This document shows, in pieces, positions 1-7,948 of a DNA stretch of 64,000 nt. Within the stretch, counting starts at the first letter, position 1. Every line of letters starts with the position of its first letter. The notes beneath the pieces were generated by a model. That model was not told where the DNA came from and ran no database searches. It saw only the letters and a program-made list of their open reading frames with translations. This DNA comes from Buttiauxella gaviniae ATCC 51604 (GTDB taxonomy: Bacteria; Pseudomonadota; Gammaproteobacteria; Enterobacterales; Enterobacteriaceae). The position numbers and the translations under genes were made by a program. Location of the stretch: assembly GCF_001654835.1 (NCBI RefSeq), contig NZ_LXEP01000031.1, positions 124,001 to 188,000 on the forward strand. Reading direction: 5' to 3'.

Positions 1-15
1 ATTAAGGGGGTTAAA

Positions 16-441
16 ATGTTGCTGGTCTTGATAACTGGGATGCCTGTCATCCTGTGCAATATGTTGCTGCAATCACTGATGTCTATTTGGTGCATTCGCT
101 TTTACATCAAGCGCTTTCACCAGAGAGAAGGGATGTTGTATGGCGTATTGGCATTGTTTGGCATCATCATCATTGTATTGGTGGGTAACCTGCTGCAAAT
201 AATGCTGTGGGGGATTTTGTTTTTGTGGCTGGGGGAGTTTTCCTCACTGCAAGAGGCGGTTTATCACTCCGGTGTCAATTTTGCCACGTTGGGTTATGGC
301 GATATCGTGATGAGTGCAAAATGGAAACTGCTTGGCCCACTGGAAGCGGTGAATGGTGCGCTGATGATTGGGTTGTCTGGGGCCAGCATGCTGGCGGTGC
401 TACAGCACCATATCCGCAAGCAGTTGGGGAATTTAAAGTAA
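16..441 (+). CDS. Two-TM potassium-channel-like membrane protein
   Basis: A 141-residue, very hydrophobic protein with about three membrane segments. Around residues 85-100 it carries ATLGYGDI, which matches the selectivity-filter/pore signature (T-x-G-Y-G-D) of the Ion_trans_2 two-TM potassium channel fold, followed by a last hydrophobic helix and a short basic tail (HHIRKQLGNLK). The ATG has AAGGGGG a few bases upstream, so this start is good. No regulatory RCK domain is present, so if it conducts ions it is a minimal channel. After the stop the same frame stays open and hydrophobic for 37 more codons (separate entry). The family assignment rests on the filter motif; substrate and gating are not known. 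Confidence 0.75.
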   Translation: MLLVLITGMPVILCNMLLQSLMSIWCIRFYIKRFHQREGMLYGVLALFGIIIIVLVGNLLQIMLWGILFLWLGEFSSLQEAVYHSGVNFATLGYGDIVMSAKWKLLGPLEAVNGALMIGLSGASMLAVLQHHIRKQLGNLK

Positions 442-555
442 TCTTTTTTATCAGGAGCAACGTTTTTCGCTATTGCTGCAATACTGGGTTTCATAGCAGA
501 AGTATTGACGTATTTAAAGCGGTTGAATGTGTTCAAAAGTGGCAAGTTTAAGTAA
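442..555 (+). other. In-frame hydrophobic continuation after the channel gene stop
   Basis: Directly after the TAA at 439-441 the same reading frame runs on for 37 codons to a TAA at 553-555. It encodes a hydrophobic stretch (FFAIAAILGFIAEVL) and a basic tail (KRLNVFKSGKFK). There is an AGGAG at about 451-456 but no ATG, GTG or TTG at a usable distance. It may be the remnant of a longer ancestral C-terminus, the tail of a decayed gene, or chance. Confidence 0.3.
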
Positions 556-676
556 AGATATTATATACGGCTGGAATGGATAATATTATACAAAAAAGAG
601 AGGTTGATATAATATCCCGCTCACAGGGGAATTCCTTAATAGAAATAATATCTCGCGAAGAATAAATGTTACACTT

Positions 677-2080
677 ATGAAAAACATCCAACCTCTTAAT
701 TACGACATTATTAAAAATGAGTGGCAGTTGTTAATTAATAATACAAATGCTGCAACTCATCAGACCCTCATGAGCCTTAGTGATGAGGAGGTCAGGCAAC
801 TGGTTGATGCGTATTATCAATATATGTTGCAGGATGAGAAGGCGAAGTTATTCCTTAGCACGACCCAGGTTGAAGAGAGACTTAGTGCCAGTATGAACAA
901 CTGGTTGCGCAAGGTGCTGGGTAGTTCGTGTGAAGATTTATCAGAGTTAATTGCTCATCAGCGCAAGGTTGGTGAAGTTCATGCGCGTATTGGTCTACCT
1001 ATCGACCTTGTCGCCCGTGGTGCCAGAAAGCTGAAGTATGAGCTTTTTCAATTACTATTAAATAAACCACAGATCTCAGCAAAAGAAATTAGCGATGCTA
1101 TCTTTTTTAGTGGCATGGCCATAGATTCAGCAATTGAAGTCATGACGATTGCTTTTACGCCATCACATCAGAAAATGATGCACGATCAAGAACATTTTCG
1201 CCTGCTGACTGTATATGATGATATGAACGTTGAGCGTGAACGTCAGTTAGGGGCTTTGAAAGATTGGGAAAATCAGTTTATTTATAATATTGCGACTGAA
1301 TTGCCATTTGAAGAGCGAGTGCTACTCAGTGATTCTGAATTTGGGCTATGGTTTGCTCATAAAGGCCAGCATATTTTCAGACAGCCAGATTTAATTAAAA
1401 AAATCGACTCGTTAATCCAAAAAATAGATAGGATTATTACCACTGAGTTTGCTAATGAATCCTCAGATGCTTTTAGTCGCATTCATCTGTTACGCATGTT
1501 AAGGCAAGATGTTGAACAGGTTAATATGATTCTTAGCTCTATTTTCGAAGAGATAGTGAAGAGTGAGAATGGCAAAGATCCAATGACCAAGCTACTTACT
1601 CGTCGCTTTATCCCTACGATTATGGGACGTGAGATTGGTTTATCTATTAGGTCCGGTAAGCCTTTTACTATCGCTTTGTTGGACATAGATTACTTCAAAA
1701 AAATCAATGATAATTATGGTCACGCCGTTGGTGATAACACACTAAAAAATATTGCGACTTGGTTACATGAGTATGTACGCAGTAGTGATTATGTCTTCCG
1801 CTACGGTGGCGAGGAATTTATGTTGTTGCTGGTGGAAACGACACTGTCTCAGGCTCAAGTCCTGACGGAGCGACTGCGCAACCATATTGCCAGCCAGATG
1901 ATTGAAGTTGATGTAGACACTTCATTTAATGTCACCATCAGTGCAGGTTTGGTCGAATTCGATAACCACCCTGATTACCAGCGGCTTATTAACAAAGCAG
2001 ACCAAATGTTGTATCAGGCAAAAAATAATGGTCGCAATTGTATTGAGAGTTACCCATTCGGCATGGATAACTCACTTTAA
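677..2080 (+). CDS. dosC: Globin-coupled heme sensor diguanylate cyclase (DosC-like)
   Basis: A 467-residue protein that follows E. coli DosC/YddV end to end as I recall it. The N-terminal globin sensor spans residues 1-160, with the likely proximal heme ligand His102 in VHARIGLP. A middle signalling domain follows (FGLWFAHKGQH), then a C-terminal GGDEF domain from about residue 305. The active site reads GGEEF at 377-381, with an intact inhibitory RxxD I-site (RSSD, 368-371) exactly five residues upstream. It should make c-di-GMP in response to oxygen or other gas bound to heme. In E. coli dosC lies beside the phosphodiesterase gene dosP; no dosP is present here. The start is the first ATG; its ribosome site is weak. 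Convergent with araE. Confidence 0.88.
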   Translation: MKNIQPLNYDIIKNEWQLLINNTNAATHQTLMSLSDEEVRQLVDAYYQYMLQDEKAKLFLSTTQVEERLSASMNNWLRKVLGSSCEDLSELIAHQRKVGEVHARIGLPIDLVARGARKLKYELFQLLLNKPQISAKEISDAIFFSGMAIDSAIEVMTIAFTPSHQKMMHDQEHFRLLTVYDDMNVERERQLGALKDWENQFIYNIATELPFEERVLLSDSEFGLWFAHKGQHIFRQPDLIKKIDSLIQKIDRIITTEFANESSDAFSRIHLLRMLRQDVEQVNMILSSIFEEIVKSENGKDPMTKLLTRRFIPTIMGREIGLSIRSGKPFTIALLDIDYFKKINDNYGHAVGDNTLKNIATWLHEYVRSSDYVFRYGGEEFMLLLVETTLSQAQVLTERLRNHIASQMIEVDVDTSFNVTISAGLVEFDNHPDYQRLINKADQMLYQAKNNGRNCIESYPFGMDNSL

Positions 2081-2101
2081 TTGCCAGATGAAATAGATAA
2101 C

Positions 2102-2122
2102 CCCTGACTGATGAGGTCAGGG
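2102..2122. terminator. Hairpin between convergent dosC-like gene and araE
   Basis: CCCTGAC and GTCAGGG form a 7-bp stem between the ends of two converging genes. There is no strong T tract on either side, so it may be a weak or factor-assisted bidirectional terminator. Confidence 0.45.
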
Positions 2123-2140
2123 ATTATTGTACTGGAAGAG

Positions 2141-3565
2141 TTACTGCCCAATATTACGCAGCTTTTCACCCGCCATAAGTTTCTTCTCGATGTGTTCCAG
2201 TGTGACATTTTTCGTTTCTGGAATTAGCCAGAAAGTGACGCCAATAAATGCAATATTAAGCGCGGTATACATCCAGAATGTCGCCGCCGGGCCAACTGCA
2301 TCTAACAGGCTCAGGAATGTTGCACCAATTATCATGTTCGACACCCAGTTAGTGGTGGTTGAACAGGTAATCCCAAAATCACGGCTTTTCAGCGGCTGAA
2401 TTTCAGAGCACAGAATCCAAACCACAGGTGCGGCACTCATCGCATAGCCTGCGATACACATCATAGTCATACCGACAGACAGGTAAGACAAACCATCTGA
2501 AGCATTGCCATTATCAAACTGCATCAGGCAATAACCCAACACCAGTGTGCCAACAGCCATAACGCTAAAGCCAATCTTCAGCGCCGGTTTACGTCCTGCT
2601 TTATCGACCATGAAAATAGCAATGAAGGTGGCGAGCATAAACGTCAGGCCGACAACAATGGTTGCCATCATCTGTTCATGCGTGGTTGTGAAACCCGCCA
2701 TTTCAAAGATTTTTGGCGCGTAATACATAATGATATTCATGCCGGTGAACTGCTGCATCGCTTGCAACAACATGCCAAGGAATACGGCTCGGCGCACGTT
2801 GCTGTTCATTTTGAACAGCTCCCAACCGTGCTGTTTTAACTTGAGGCTTTCACGGATATCCTGCAATTCCTGGCGCGCTTTCTCCGAGGTATCTCGCAAT
2901 TTACTTAATACTTCTTCGGCTTCAATATGGCGCCCTTTAGCGGCCAACCAGCGTGGGCTATTGGGCAAAAATACGACCAGTATCAGCAGCAGGAATGCCG
3001 GAATTGCCAACACGCCAAGCATCATTCGCCAGTCGCCGCTGTAGCTCAGGGCTGTATCTGATAAGAACGCCAGCAAAATACCCAGCGTAACCATCAGCTG
3101 ATACATGCTGATCATTTTCCCGCGAATATCTTCCGTTGCCATTTCAGATAGATACAGAGGGGCTGTGTATGAAGCAATCCCCACAGCCATCCCAAGGACG
3201 ACGCGCGAGACCATCAATATTTCAACCGTTGGCGCGAATGCTGAGCCGAGTGAACCGATAATAAATAATATCGCCCCTGCCATAAGACTATATTTGCGAC
3301 CCAACGCAGATGAGAGCCAGCCGTTTGCGAGTGCACCGATTGCTGCACCTAACATCATGGTACTCACAACCCACTCTTGCTGTTGGCTATTTAAAGTAAA
3401 ATGTTGAGTAATAAAGGGTAGAGCACCAGAGATCACGCCGATATCAAGTCCAAACAACAGGCCCGCTACCGCCGCAGAAACGGAAACAAACAGTGTCATT
3501 CGGCGCGAGTCGCGCGCTCTGGTATTGAGGTGACCGGGGTAACCAGGCAGTACTTCATTAGACAT
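2141..3565 (-). CDS. araE: Arabinose:proton symporter AraE
   Basis: A 474-residue, 12-TM sugar:H+ symporter of the major facilitator superfamily, nearly identical to E. coli AraE across its length. Diagnostic stretches are [14 protein letters not shown], the loop motif [36 protein letters not shown] and the C-terminal [15 protein letters not shown]. An upstream in-frame extension exists, but the ATG at 3565 begins [11 protein letters not shown], has GGAG seven bases before it and gives the family length. In E. coli araE lies near lysA, so it is relocated here next to ydhS. An AraC half-site and a CRP-like site lie upstream. No araBAD or araFGH is in the window. Confidence 0.95.
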   Translation of the reverse strand: MSNEVLPGYPGHLNTRARDSRRMTLFVSVSAAVAGLLFGLDIGVISGALPFITQHFTLNSQQQEWVVSTMMLGAAIGALANGWLSSALGRKYSLMAGAILFIIGSLGSAFAPTVEILMVSRVVLGMAVGIASYTAPLYLSEMATEDIRGKMISMYQLMVTLGILLAFLSDTALSYSGDWRMMLGVLAIPAFLLLILVVFLPNSPRWLAAKGRHIEAEEVLSKLRDTSEKARQELQDIRESLKLKQHGWELFKMNSNVRRAVFLGMLLQAMQQFTGMNIIMYYAPKIFEMAGFTTTHEQMMATIVVGLTFMLATFIAIFMVDKAGRKPALKIGFSVMAVGTLVLGYCLMQFDNGNASDGLSYLSVGMTMMCIAGYAMSAAPVVWILCSEIQPLKSRDFGITCSTTTNWVSNMIIGATFLSLLDAVGPAATFWMYTALNIAFIGVTFWLIPETKNVTLEHIEKKLMAGEKLRNIGQ

Positions 3566-3668
3566 AATAAATCTCCAAAATCCCGCAAGCGCAATGTAGT
3601 TCCAGAAAACCAATGACAGCACTTTATAAGATCTTTCCAGAAAACGTCTGACTCCGGGTAGGCAGATA

Positions 3669-3684
3669 TATGGATTATTTTGCT
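3669..3684 (-). promoter_or_regulatory. AraC-type half-site upstream of araE
   Basis: On the minus strand this reads AGCAAAATAATCCATA, matching the AraC I1 pattern (AGC, six bases, TCCATA). It sits about 104 bp before the araE start; a TATAAA-like -10 occurs downstream near 3626-3632. The factor assignment is inferred from the motif and gene identity. Confidence 0.55.
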
Positions 3685-3698
3685 GTGGTGATCATTTG

Positions 3699-3714
3699 TG
3701 TGATGAGTGCGACA
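3699..3714 (-). promoter_or_regulatory. CRP-like site upstream of the araE AraC site
   Basis: TGTGA-TGAGTG-CGACA on the plus strand matches 8 of 10 conserved bases of the CRP consensus TGTGA-N6-TCACA. It lies just upstream of the AraC-type half-site, the order expected for a catabolite-repressed arabinose promoter. Confidence 0.45.
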
Positions 3715-3972
3715 TAATTGATAAATACAGTGAATAAGAAGTTAATTGCATAAATAACAATAAGATGGGTTGATTTTTTAGATGTTTTTGTGAGGTGCGG
3801 TCATAGCAATACAAATAATATGTATGGATAAATTTTGTTCTGCTTTTCGATGTTGTAAGAACCAACTGAATATATTGACGTTTGTGCTGACTATGCAGTT
3901 TATGAAAGGTAGTTATTTATCAGGTCTAAAAAATATGATTTAACAACATCAATTGCCTATGAGGAGTTGAGA

Positions 3973-4554
3973 ATGCGCGAATTTAGCAAAATGGTAAGTG
4001 GTGAAAATTATAATATTAACGACCCAGAGTTACGTGAAATTCGCTACCGAGTACGCGATATCGTTGATGAATTTAATGCATTGAGTGCCCGTGCCGTTAC
4101 CGAGAAAGAGAGATTGATTCGCACAATATTTGGCCGTGTTGGCGAGAATGTTCATTTCGAAAAAGGGATGCGTATTGATTACGGCTGTAATACCCATATT
4201 GGTAATAATGTATTTATTAATTTCAACTTTGTGCTACTGGATTGTGCGCCAGTGACTATTGGTAATAACGTATTTATTGCTCCTGATGTACAAATTTATA
4301 CCGCTCAGCATCCGCTGGACCCTGAAACGCGAAACCAACATATTGGCAGCGCACGGCCGATAAATATTGGCGATGATGTATGGATCGGTGGAGGATCTAT
4401 TATTTTGCCTGGTGTAACTATCGGTAAAGGCAGCACTATTGGTGCTGGAAGCGTAGTGAAACATGATATTCCTGCTGGAGTCATTGCTGCGGGTAACCCA
4501 TGCCAGGTAAAACGAGTTTGTTTGGCAGATAAATTGCCAGAAACCGTTGAATGA
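3973..4554 (+). CDS. Sugar O-acetyltransferase (Maa/LacA family)
   Basis: A 193-residue left-handed beta-helix (hexapeptide repeat) acetyltransferase that uses acetyl-CoA. The N-terminal segment MVSGENYN...ELREIRYRVRDIVDEFN matches the maltose acetyltransferase cap domain. The hexapeptide coils follow, with the catalytic His in YTAQHPLDPETRN (about residue 115) and the trimer-type ending GAGSVVKHDIPAGVIAAGNP. A TTG six bases upstream is in frame, but the ATG at 3973 is preceded by GAGGAG at 3961-3966 and is preferred. It resembles Maa and LacA about equally and lacks a lac or mal neighbour, so the natural acceptor sugar is open. Confidence 0.85.
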   Translation: MREFSKMVSGENYNINDPELREIRYRVRDIVDEFNALSARAVTEKERLIRTIFGRVGENVHFEKGMRIDYGCNTHIGNNVFINFNFVLLDCAPVTIGNNVFIAPDVQIYTAQHPLDPETRNQHIGSARPINIGDDVWIGGGSIILPGVTIGKGSTIGAGSVVKHDIPAGVIAAGNPCQVKRVCLADKLPETVE

Positions 4555-4608
4555 GCCTAATCTCAACAGAGAGATGGAAGACTTTATAACAACGGTGGGT
4601 ACAGTTTG

Positions 4609-6219
4609 ATGAAAAGAATCGCTATTATAGGCGCGGGTCCTACGGGCATTTACACTCTTTTCTCCCTTCTGAAGAAGCAAGTGCCACTGTCCATTACTAT
4701 CTATGAGCAGGGCAGTGAGGCAGGGGTTGGTATGCCTTACAGCGATGAAGAAAACTCCCGAATGATGCTGGCCAATATTGCCAGCATCGAAATCCCGCCT
4801 ATTTTTTCGACCTACATCGACTGGTTGCGCAGCCAAAGTGAAGATCATCTGGCGCGTTATGGTGTTCGCCATGACTCACTTCATATCCGACAGTTTCTAC
4901 CTCGTATCCTTCTTGGCGAGTACTTCCGCGATCAGTTTCTGGAGTTGGTTGTTCAGGCAAAAGAGCAAGGGTTCCGCGTGGAGGTTCATGAATCTTGCCA
5001 GGTCACCGATCTTGAGGCGACTAAAGAGGGAGTAAAACTGTGGGCAGAAGGCGAACCTTCGCCTGCGTTGTTTGATCTCGCCGTGATTGCCACCGGGCAC
5101 GTATGGCCTGATGAGGAGAAGTCGACTCACACCTTTTTCCCAAGCCCATGGTCAGGGCTGATGGAGGCTAAAATTGCTGCGTGTAAAGTCGGAATTATGG
5201 GGACATCGTTGAGTGCTCTGGATGCCGCGATGGCAGTGGTCATCCAGCATGGGGAGTTTGTTGAATCGGAGCGAGAGCAAATCCATTTCAATCTCGATGA
5301 GGGGAGTGAAAAGCTTAACATTGTGCTTATGTCCCGATCGGGAATTCTGCCGGAAGCTGATTTCTACTGCCCAATCCCTTACGAGCCATTAACTGTCGTG
5401 ACGCAAGAGGCGATAAATCACGAAATTTCAGCAGGGGCCGATGGTCTTCTCAATCGAGTTTTCGGCCTTATGGTTGAGGAAATTGAACATGCAGACCCGG
5501 CCTGGAGCAAACATCTGGCGCTTAATACGTTGGATGCGGATAGTTTTGCTAAAGCCTGGTTTGCTGACAGGAAAATCAACGACCCGTTTCACTGGGCTGA
5601 AGCCAATCTTTATGAAGTTGAACGCAATAAACGCGACAAGCGAACAGTTCCGTGGCGTTACGTGATCCTTCGGTTACATGAAGCCGTCCAACTGATTGTG
5701 CCTTATCTGGACGAGCAGGACAGAAAGCGCTTTGACGTGGGCCTTGCACGAGTGTTCATCGACAATTATGCAGCAATACCATCGCAATCTATTCGCCGTT
5801 TACTGGCATTACGCGAGGCCGGGATAATCAGCATTCTTACGCTTGGGCCGGATTATAAGATGGATGTAAAAGAGAAACAGACGGCGATTTCCGTCGGGCA
5901 AAATGTTTATGAGTTTGACGTATTTATTGATGCCCGTGGGCAGAGGCCGCTTAAGACCAAAGATCTACCGTTTACTACCTTACGAAAACAGCTCGAGTCT
6001 GGCGGCGATGATATTCCAGATGTCGGTGAGGACTACATATTATTACAACCGGAATCTGTTCGTGGGCGCATTGCTTTTGGGGCGCTGCCTTATCTGATGC
6101 ACGATCAACCCTTCGTTCAGGGGCTGACTGTCTGTGCGGAAATTGGAGAAGCTATGGCAAAGGGGATATTTGAGTCAGCACCTCATGTGCGCCGACGATT
6201 ACCATTTTTAGATTGGTAA
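4609..6219 (+). CDS. ydhS: FAD/NAD(P)-binding protein YdhS
   Basis: A 536-residue cytoplasmic flavoprotein-like protein of the NAD_binding_9 group, colinear with E. coli YdhS. The N-terminus has the dinucleotide-binding IIGAGPTGIYTL (GxGxxG). A second nucleotide-binding signature occurs mid-protein at VGIMGTSLSALDAAMA (about 190-205), and IDARGQRPL near 445 is typical of the family. The reaction is not known. The TTG at 4606 is in frame, but the ATG at 4609 gives the E. coli N-terminus MKRIAI. It follows the acetyltransferase by 54 bases and may share its transcript. A GC-rich hairpin lies just after the stop. Confidence 0.9.
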   Translation: MKRIAIIGAGPTGIYTLFSLLKKQVPLSITIYEQGSEAGVGMPYSDEENSRMMLANIASIEIPPIFSTYIDWLRSQSEDHLARYGVRHDSLHIRQFLPRILLGEYFRDQFLELVVQAKEQGFRVEVHESCQVTDLEATKEGVKLWAEGEPSPALFDLAVIATGHVWPDEEKSTHTFFPSPWSGLMEAKIAACKVGIMGTSLSALDAAMAVVIQHGEFVESEREQIHFNLDEGSEKLNIVLMSRSGILPEADFYCPIPYEPLTVVTQEAINHEISAGADGLLNRVFGLMVEEIEHADPAWSKHLALNTLDADSFAKAWFADRKINDPFHWAEANLYEVERNKRDKRTVPWRYVILRLHEAVQLIVPYLDEQDRKRFDVGLARVFIDNYAAIPSQSIRRLLALREAGIISILTLGPDYKMDVKEKQTAISVGQNVYEFDVFIDARGQRPLKTKDLPFTTLRKQLESGGDDIPDVGEDYILLQPESVRGRIAFGALPYLMHDQPFVQGLTVCAEIGEAMAKGIFESAPHVRRRLPFLDW

Positions 6220-6230
6220 CTTCAAAGTAA

Positions 6231-6251
6231 GGGCTGCTATGTTTGCAGCCC
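6231..6251 (+). terminator. Hairpin after ydhS
   Basis: GGGCTGC-N7-GCAGCCC forms a strong 7-bp stem 11 bases after the ydhS stop. No T tract follows, so termination efficiency is uncertain. Confidence 0.5.
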
Positions 6252-6331
6252 CTAATAATTGAATAGTTTATTGTTATTCAAAGCAATTTATAGTGCCTTT
6301 AAATATAACTCGGCAATCTCTTCAATCTTCG

Positions 6332-6521
6332 CTTCGCGAATTATTGGCCGCAACTATTTCGTTATTTGCAGGCTTTATTTGGTGATAAGCCGCAACATAA
6401 AGTCAGCCGTATTGATCGCTTCGCATTCTATGAACGAGCGCAGCAGGCATTTGCGATCGTCATCACAGGTGAGACCGCCAAATACGGGAATATTCTGTTA
6501 AAAAAAGGGGTTACGCCGTAG
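6332..6521 (+). pseudogene. fucU: Decayed L-fucose mutarotase fucU (C-terminal remnant)
   Basis: Two fragments of the fucose mutarotase FucU are readable in one frame each. Bases 6332-6382 encode [12 protein letters not shown], resembling the E. coli stretch SDLLQAIIPLF, and then run into TGA. Bases 6381-6521 encode [33 protein letters not shown] and KKGVTP, nearly the exact E. coli FucU C-terminus, ending in TAG. About 50 codons between the fragments and all upstream codons are missing. With fucR directly downstream, as in fucPIKUR, this is the 3' scar of a deleted fucose operon. The stretch from 6252 to 6331 shows nothing else recognisable. Confidence 0.85.
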
Positions 6522-6540
6522 TCTCAGACTCCTTGTTTTG

Positions 6541-6567
6541 CCATGCGCCACCGGCGCATGGTTTTTT
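6541..6567 (+). terminator. Intrinsic terminator between fucU remnant and fucR
   Basis: CCATGCGCC-ACC-GGCGCATGG (9-bp perfect stem) is followed by six T's. It corresponds to the fucU-fucR spacer and has survived decay of the operon. Confidence 0.85.
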
Positions 6568-6586
6568 CAGGTAGAGGAGAGTGCTT

Positions 6587-7294
6587 GTGAAAACGGCGCG
6601 CCATGCGGCAATAGTAGAACTCATACGACAACATGAAACCCTAACAACTGAAGATCTTGCCGAGCTATTAAAGGTCAGTAAAGAAACCATCCGCCGTGAT
6701 CTGAATGCACTACAGACGCAGGGGAAAATCATTCGCCAGCATGGGCGAGCTAAAAGCATCAAGCGCGACACTCATGACAGTGGAGACCCATTTAGCGCTC
6801 GCCTCAAAAGCCATTTTGCCAGCAAAGCCGACATTGCGCGCCAGACACTACCGTGGATTAGTGGTGGAATGACTATTGCGCTCGATGCGAGTTCAACATG
6901 TTGGTATCTGGCAAAACAACTCCCGGATATTGATATCACTGTTTTTACCAATAGTGTGCGTATTTGCCAGGAACTGGCAAAATGGGAAAATATACAGCTC
7001 ATTAGTTCCGGTGGCTTGCTTCAACGTAAATATGCTTGTTACGTCAATCCTGCAATTATTTCCCAAGTTAAAGAACTGGATATCGATCTGTTTCTTTTTT
7101 CTTGTGAGGGAGTTGATAAGGATGGCGTGCTATGGGATTCCAATACTTACAATGCTGAATTTAAATCATTACTCATGAAGCGCGCGGCGCAGTCTTTATT
7201 ACTTATCGACAAGAGTAAAATAAATAGAACCAGTGAAATAAAAATAGGCTGTGTGGAAGATGTTGTACTAGTTATTTCAAATCAAAATGCCTAG
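6587..7294 (+). CDS. fucR: L-fucose operon activator FucR (DeoR family)
   Basis: A 235-residue DeoR-family regulator, closely matching E. coli FucR. It has an N-terminal winged helix with the DeoR signature LKVSKETIRRDLNALQTQGK (about residues 22-42), then HGRAKSIKR. The C-terminal sugar-phosphate sensor domain contains ALDASSTCWYLAKQL and FSCEGVDKDG. The GTG at 6581 is in frame, but GTG at 6587 aligns with E. coli MKAAR and has AGAGGAGA six bases before it. FucR responds to fuculose-1-phosphate and activates fuc genes. Since fucP, fucI, fucK and functional fucU are missing here, it is an orphan unless fuc genes exist elsewhere. Confidence 0.92.
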   Translation: MKTARHAAIVELIRQHETLTTEDLAELLKVSKETIRRDLNALQTQGKIIRQHGRAKSIKRDTHDSGDPFSARLKSHFASKADIARQTLPWISGGMTIALDASSTCWYLAKQLPDIDITVFTNSVRICQELAKWENIQLISSGGLLQRKYACYVNPAIISQVKELDIDLFLFSCEGVDKDGVLWDSNTYNAEFKSLLMKRAAQSLLLIDKSKINRTSEIKIGCVEDVVLVISNQNA

Positions 7295-7948
7295 CACAAC
7301 CACGGGCTGTTAAGACAATTAATGAGATAATCCTACAAAAAAAGCGCAGCTCACCAGACCATGGGTTGTAAATTAATCTATTTTTACAATAAATTAATGC
7401 GAGCAACGTGAGTTGGCCTTTAAAACGCTATCTTCATATAAAATAAACATATGTAACAAACACTTACATCACTGTTCGTTTATTGTCCGCTTATTTATTC
7501 TATCGTATCTCTTCTCGCGTAATATTTAGAAGTAAATATTCGAATTTAATTTTCCATAATTAAAGACACCACGCGAAATGCGTTAACATTTCCTTAAAAC
7601 TTAATCATATAACTAAACAAATTGATAGGTTTTATCGATCTATTGTTGGCGAATGATCTATGAGACCTATTGATTAAATCTATCGAAATTAATTTATTGA
7701 TCGTTTATATCGATCTGTGTTTATATATTAAGCATGCTAATGACTGCCTGACTAACACTGCACTAACAAGCGCGGTTGCGTTGCATCATAAGCGGCAAAA
7801 TATAAGCATCTTTCCGGCAACACTAATTAATAAGAAAATCTGATGAATTAGAACTCATACCAAAAATTCAACATTTGGAAATATTCGGAATTTTTATAAA
7901 TATAGTTGTCAGTCAGGCAATAAATGTCCAAAAAAGAGTATTTTTGAG
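7295..7948. other. Long AT-rich leader region before the PTS-IIC/EAL gene
   Basis: 654 bases, strongly AT-rich, with no credible ORF. It contains one large imperfect palindrome (7625-7670, separate entry) and a second small one, GATCG-N7-CGATC, near 7699-7715. The length and repeats suggest a regulated and possibly H-NS-bound promoter for the downstream c-di-GMP gene. Confidence 0.5.
7625..7670. repeat. 16-bp inverted repeat in the upstream region of the IIC-EAL gene
   Basis: ATAGGTTTTATCGATC at 7625-7640 and GATCTATGAGACCTAT at 7655-7670 are inverted copies agreeing at 13 of 16 positions, separated by 14 bases. It has the size and symmetry of an operator for a dimer or pair of dimers. It is not followed by a T tract and is far from a gene end, so a terminator is unlikely. 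Confidence 0.45.

Larger units (their letters stand above)
3566..3972. other. Divergent araE / acetyltransferase intergenic region
   Basis: The araE-proximal part carries the AraC and CRP-like sites. The remaining 250 bases toward the acetyltransferase are AT-rich, with no ORF or repeat that I can support. Confidence 0.6.

Noticed and set aside
3566-3622. Longer araE start (19 extra residues)
   Set aside because: No ribosome site; the ATG at 3565 has GGAG and gives the family length.
4234-4872. 212-codon minus-strand frame across the acetyltransferase/ydhS junction
   Set aside because: Overlaps two well-supported plus-strand genes; no family features.
6259-6501. 80-codon plus-strand ORF in the fucU region
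   Set aside because: It is an out-of-frame reading of the decayed fucU; the true homology is in another frame.
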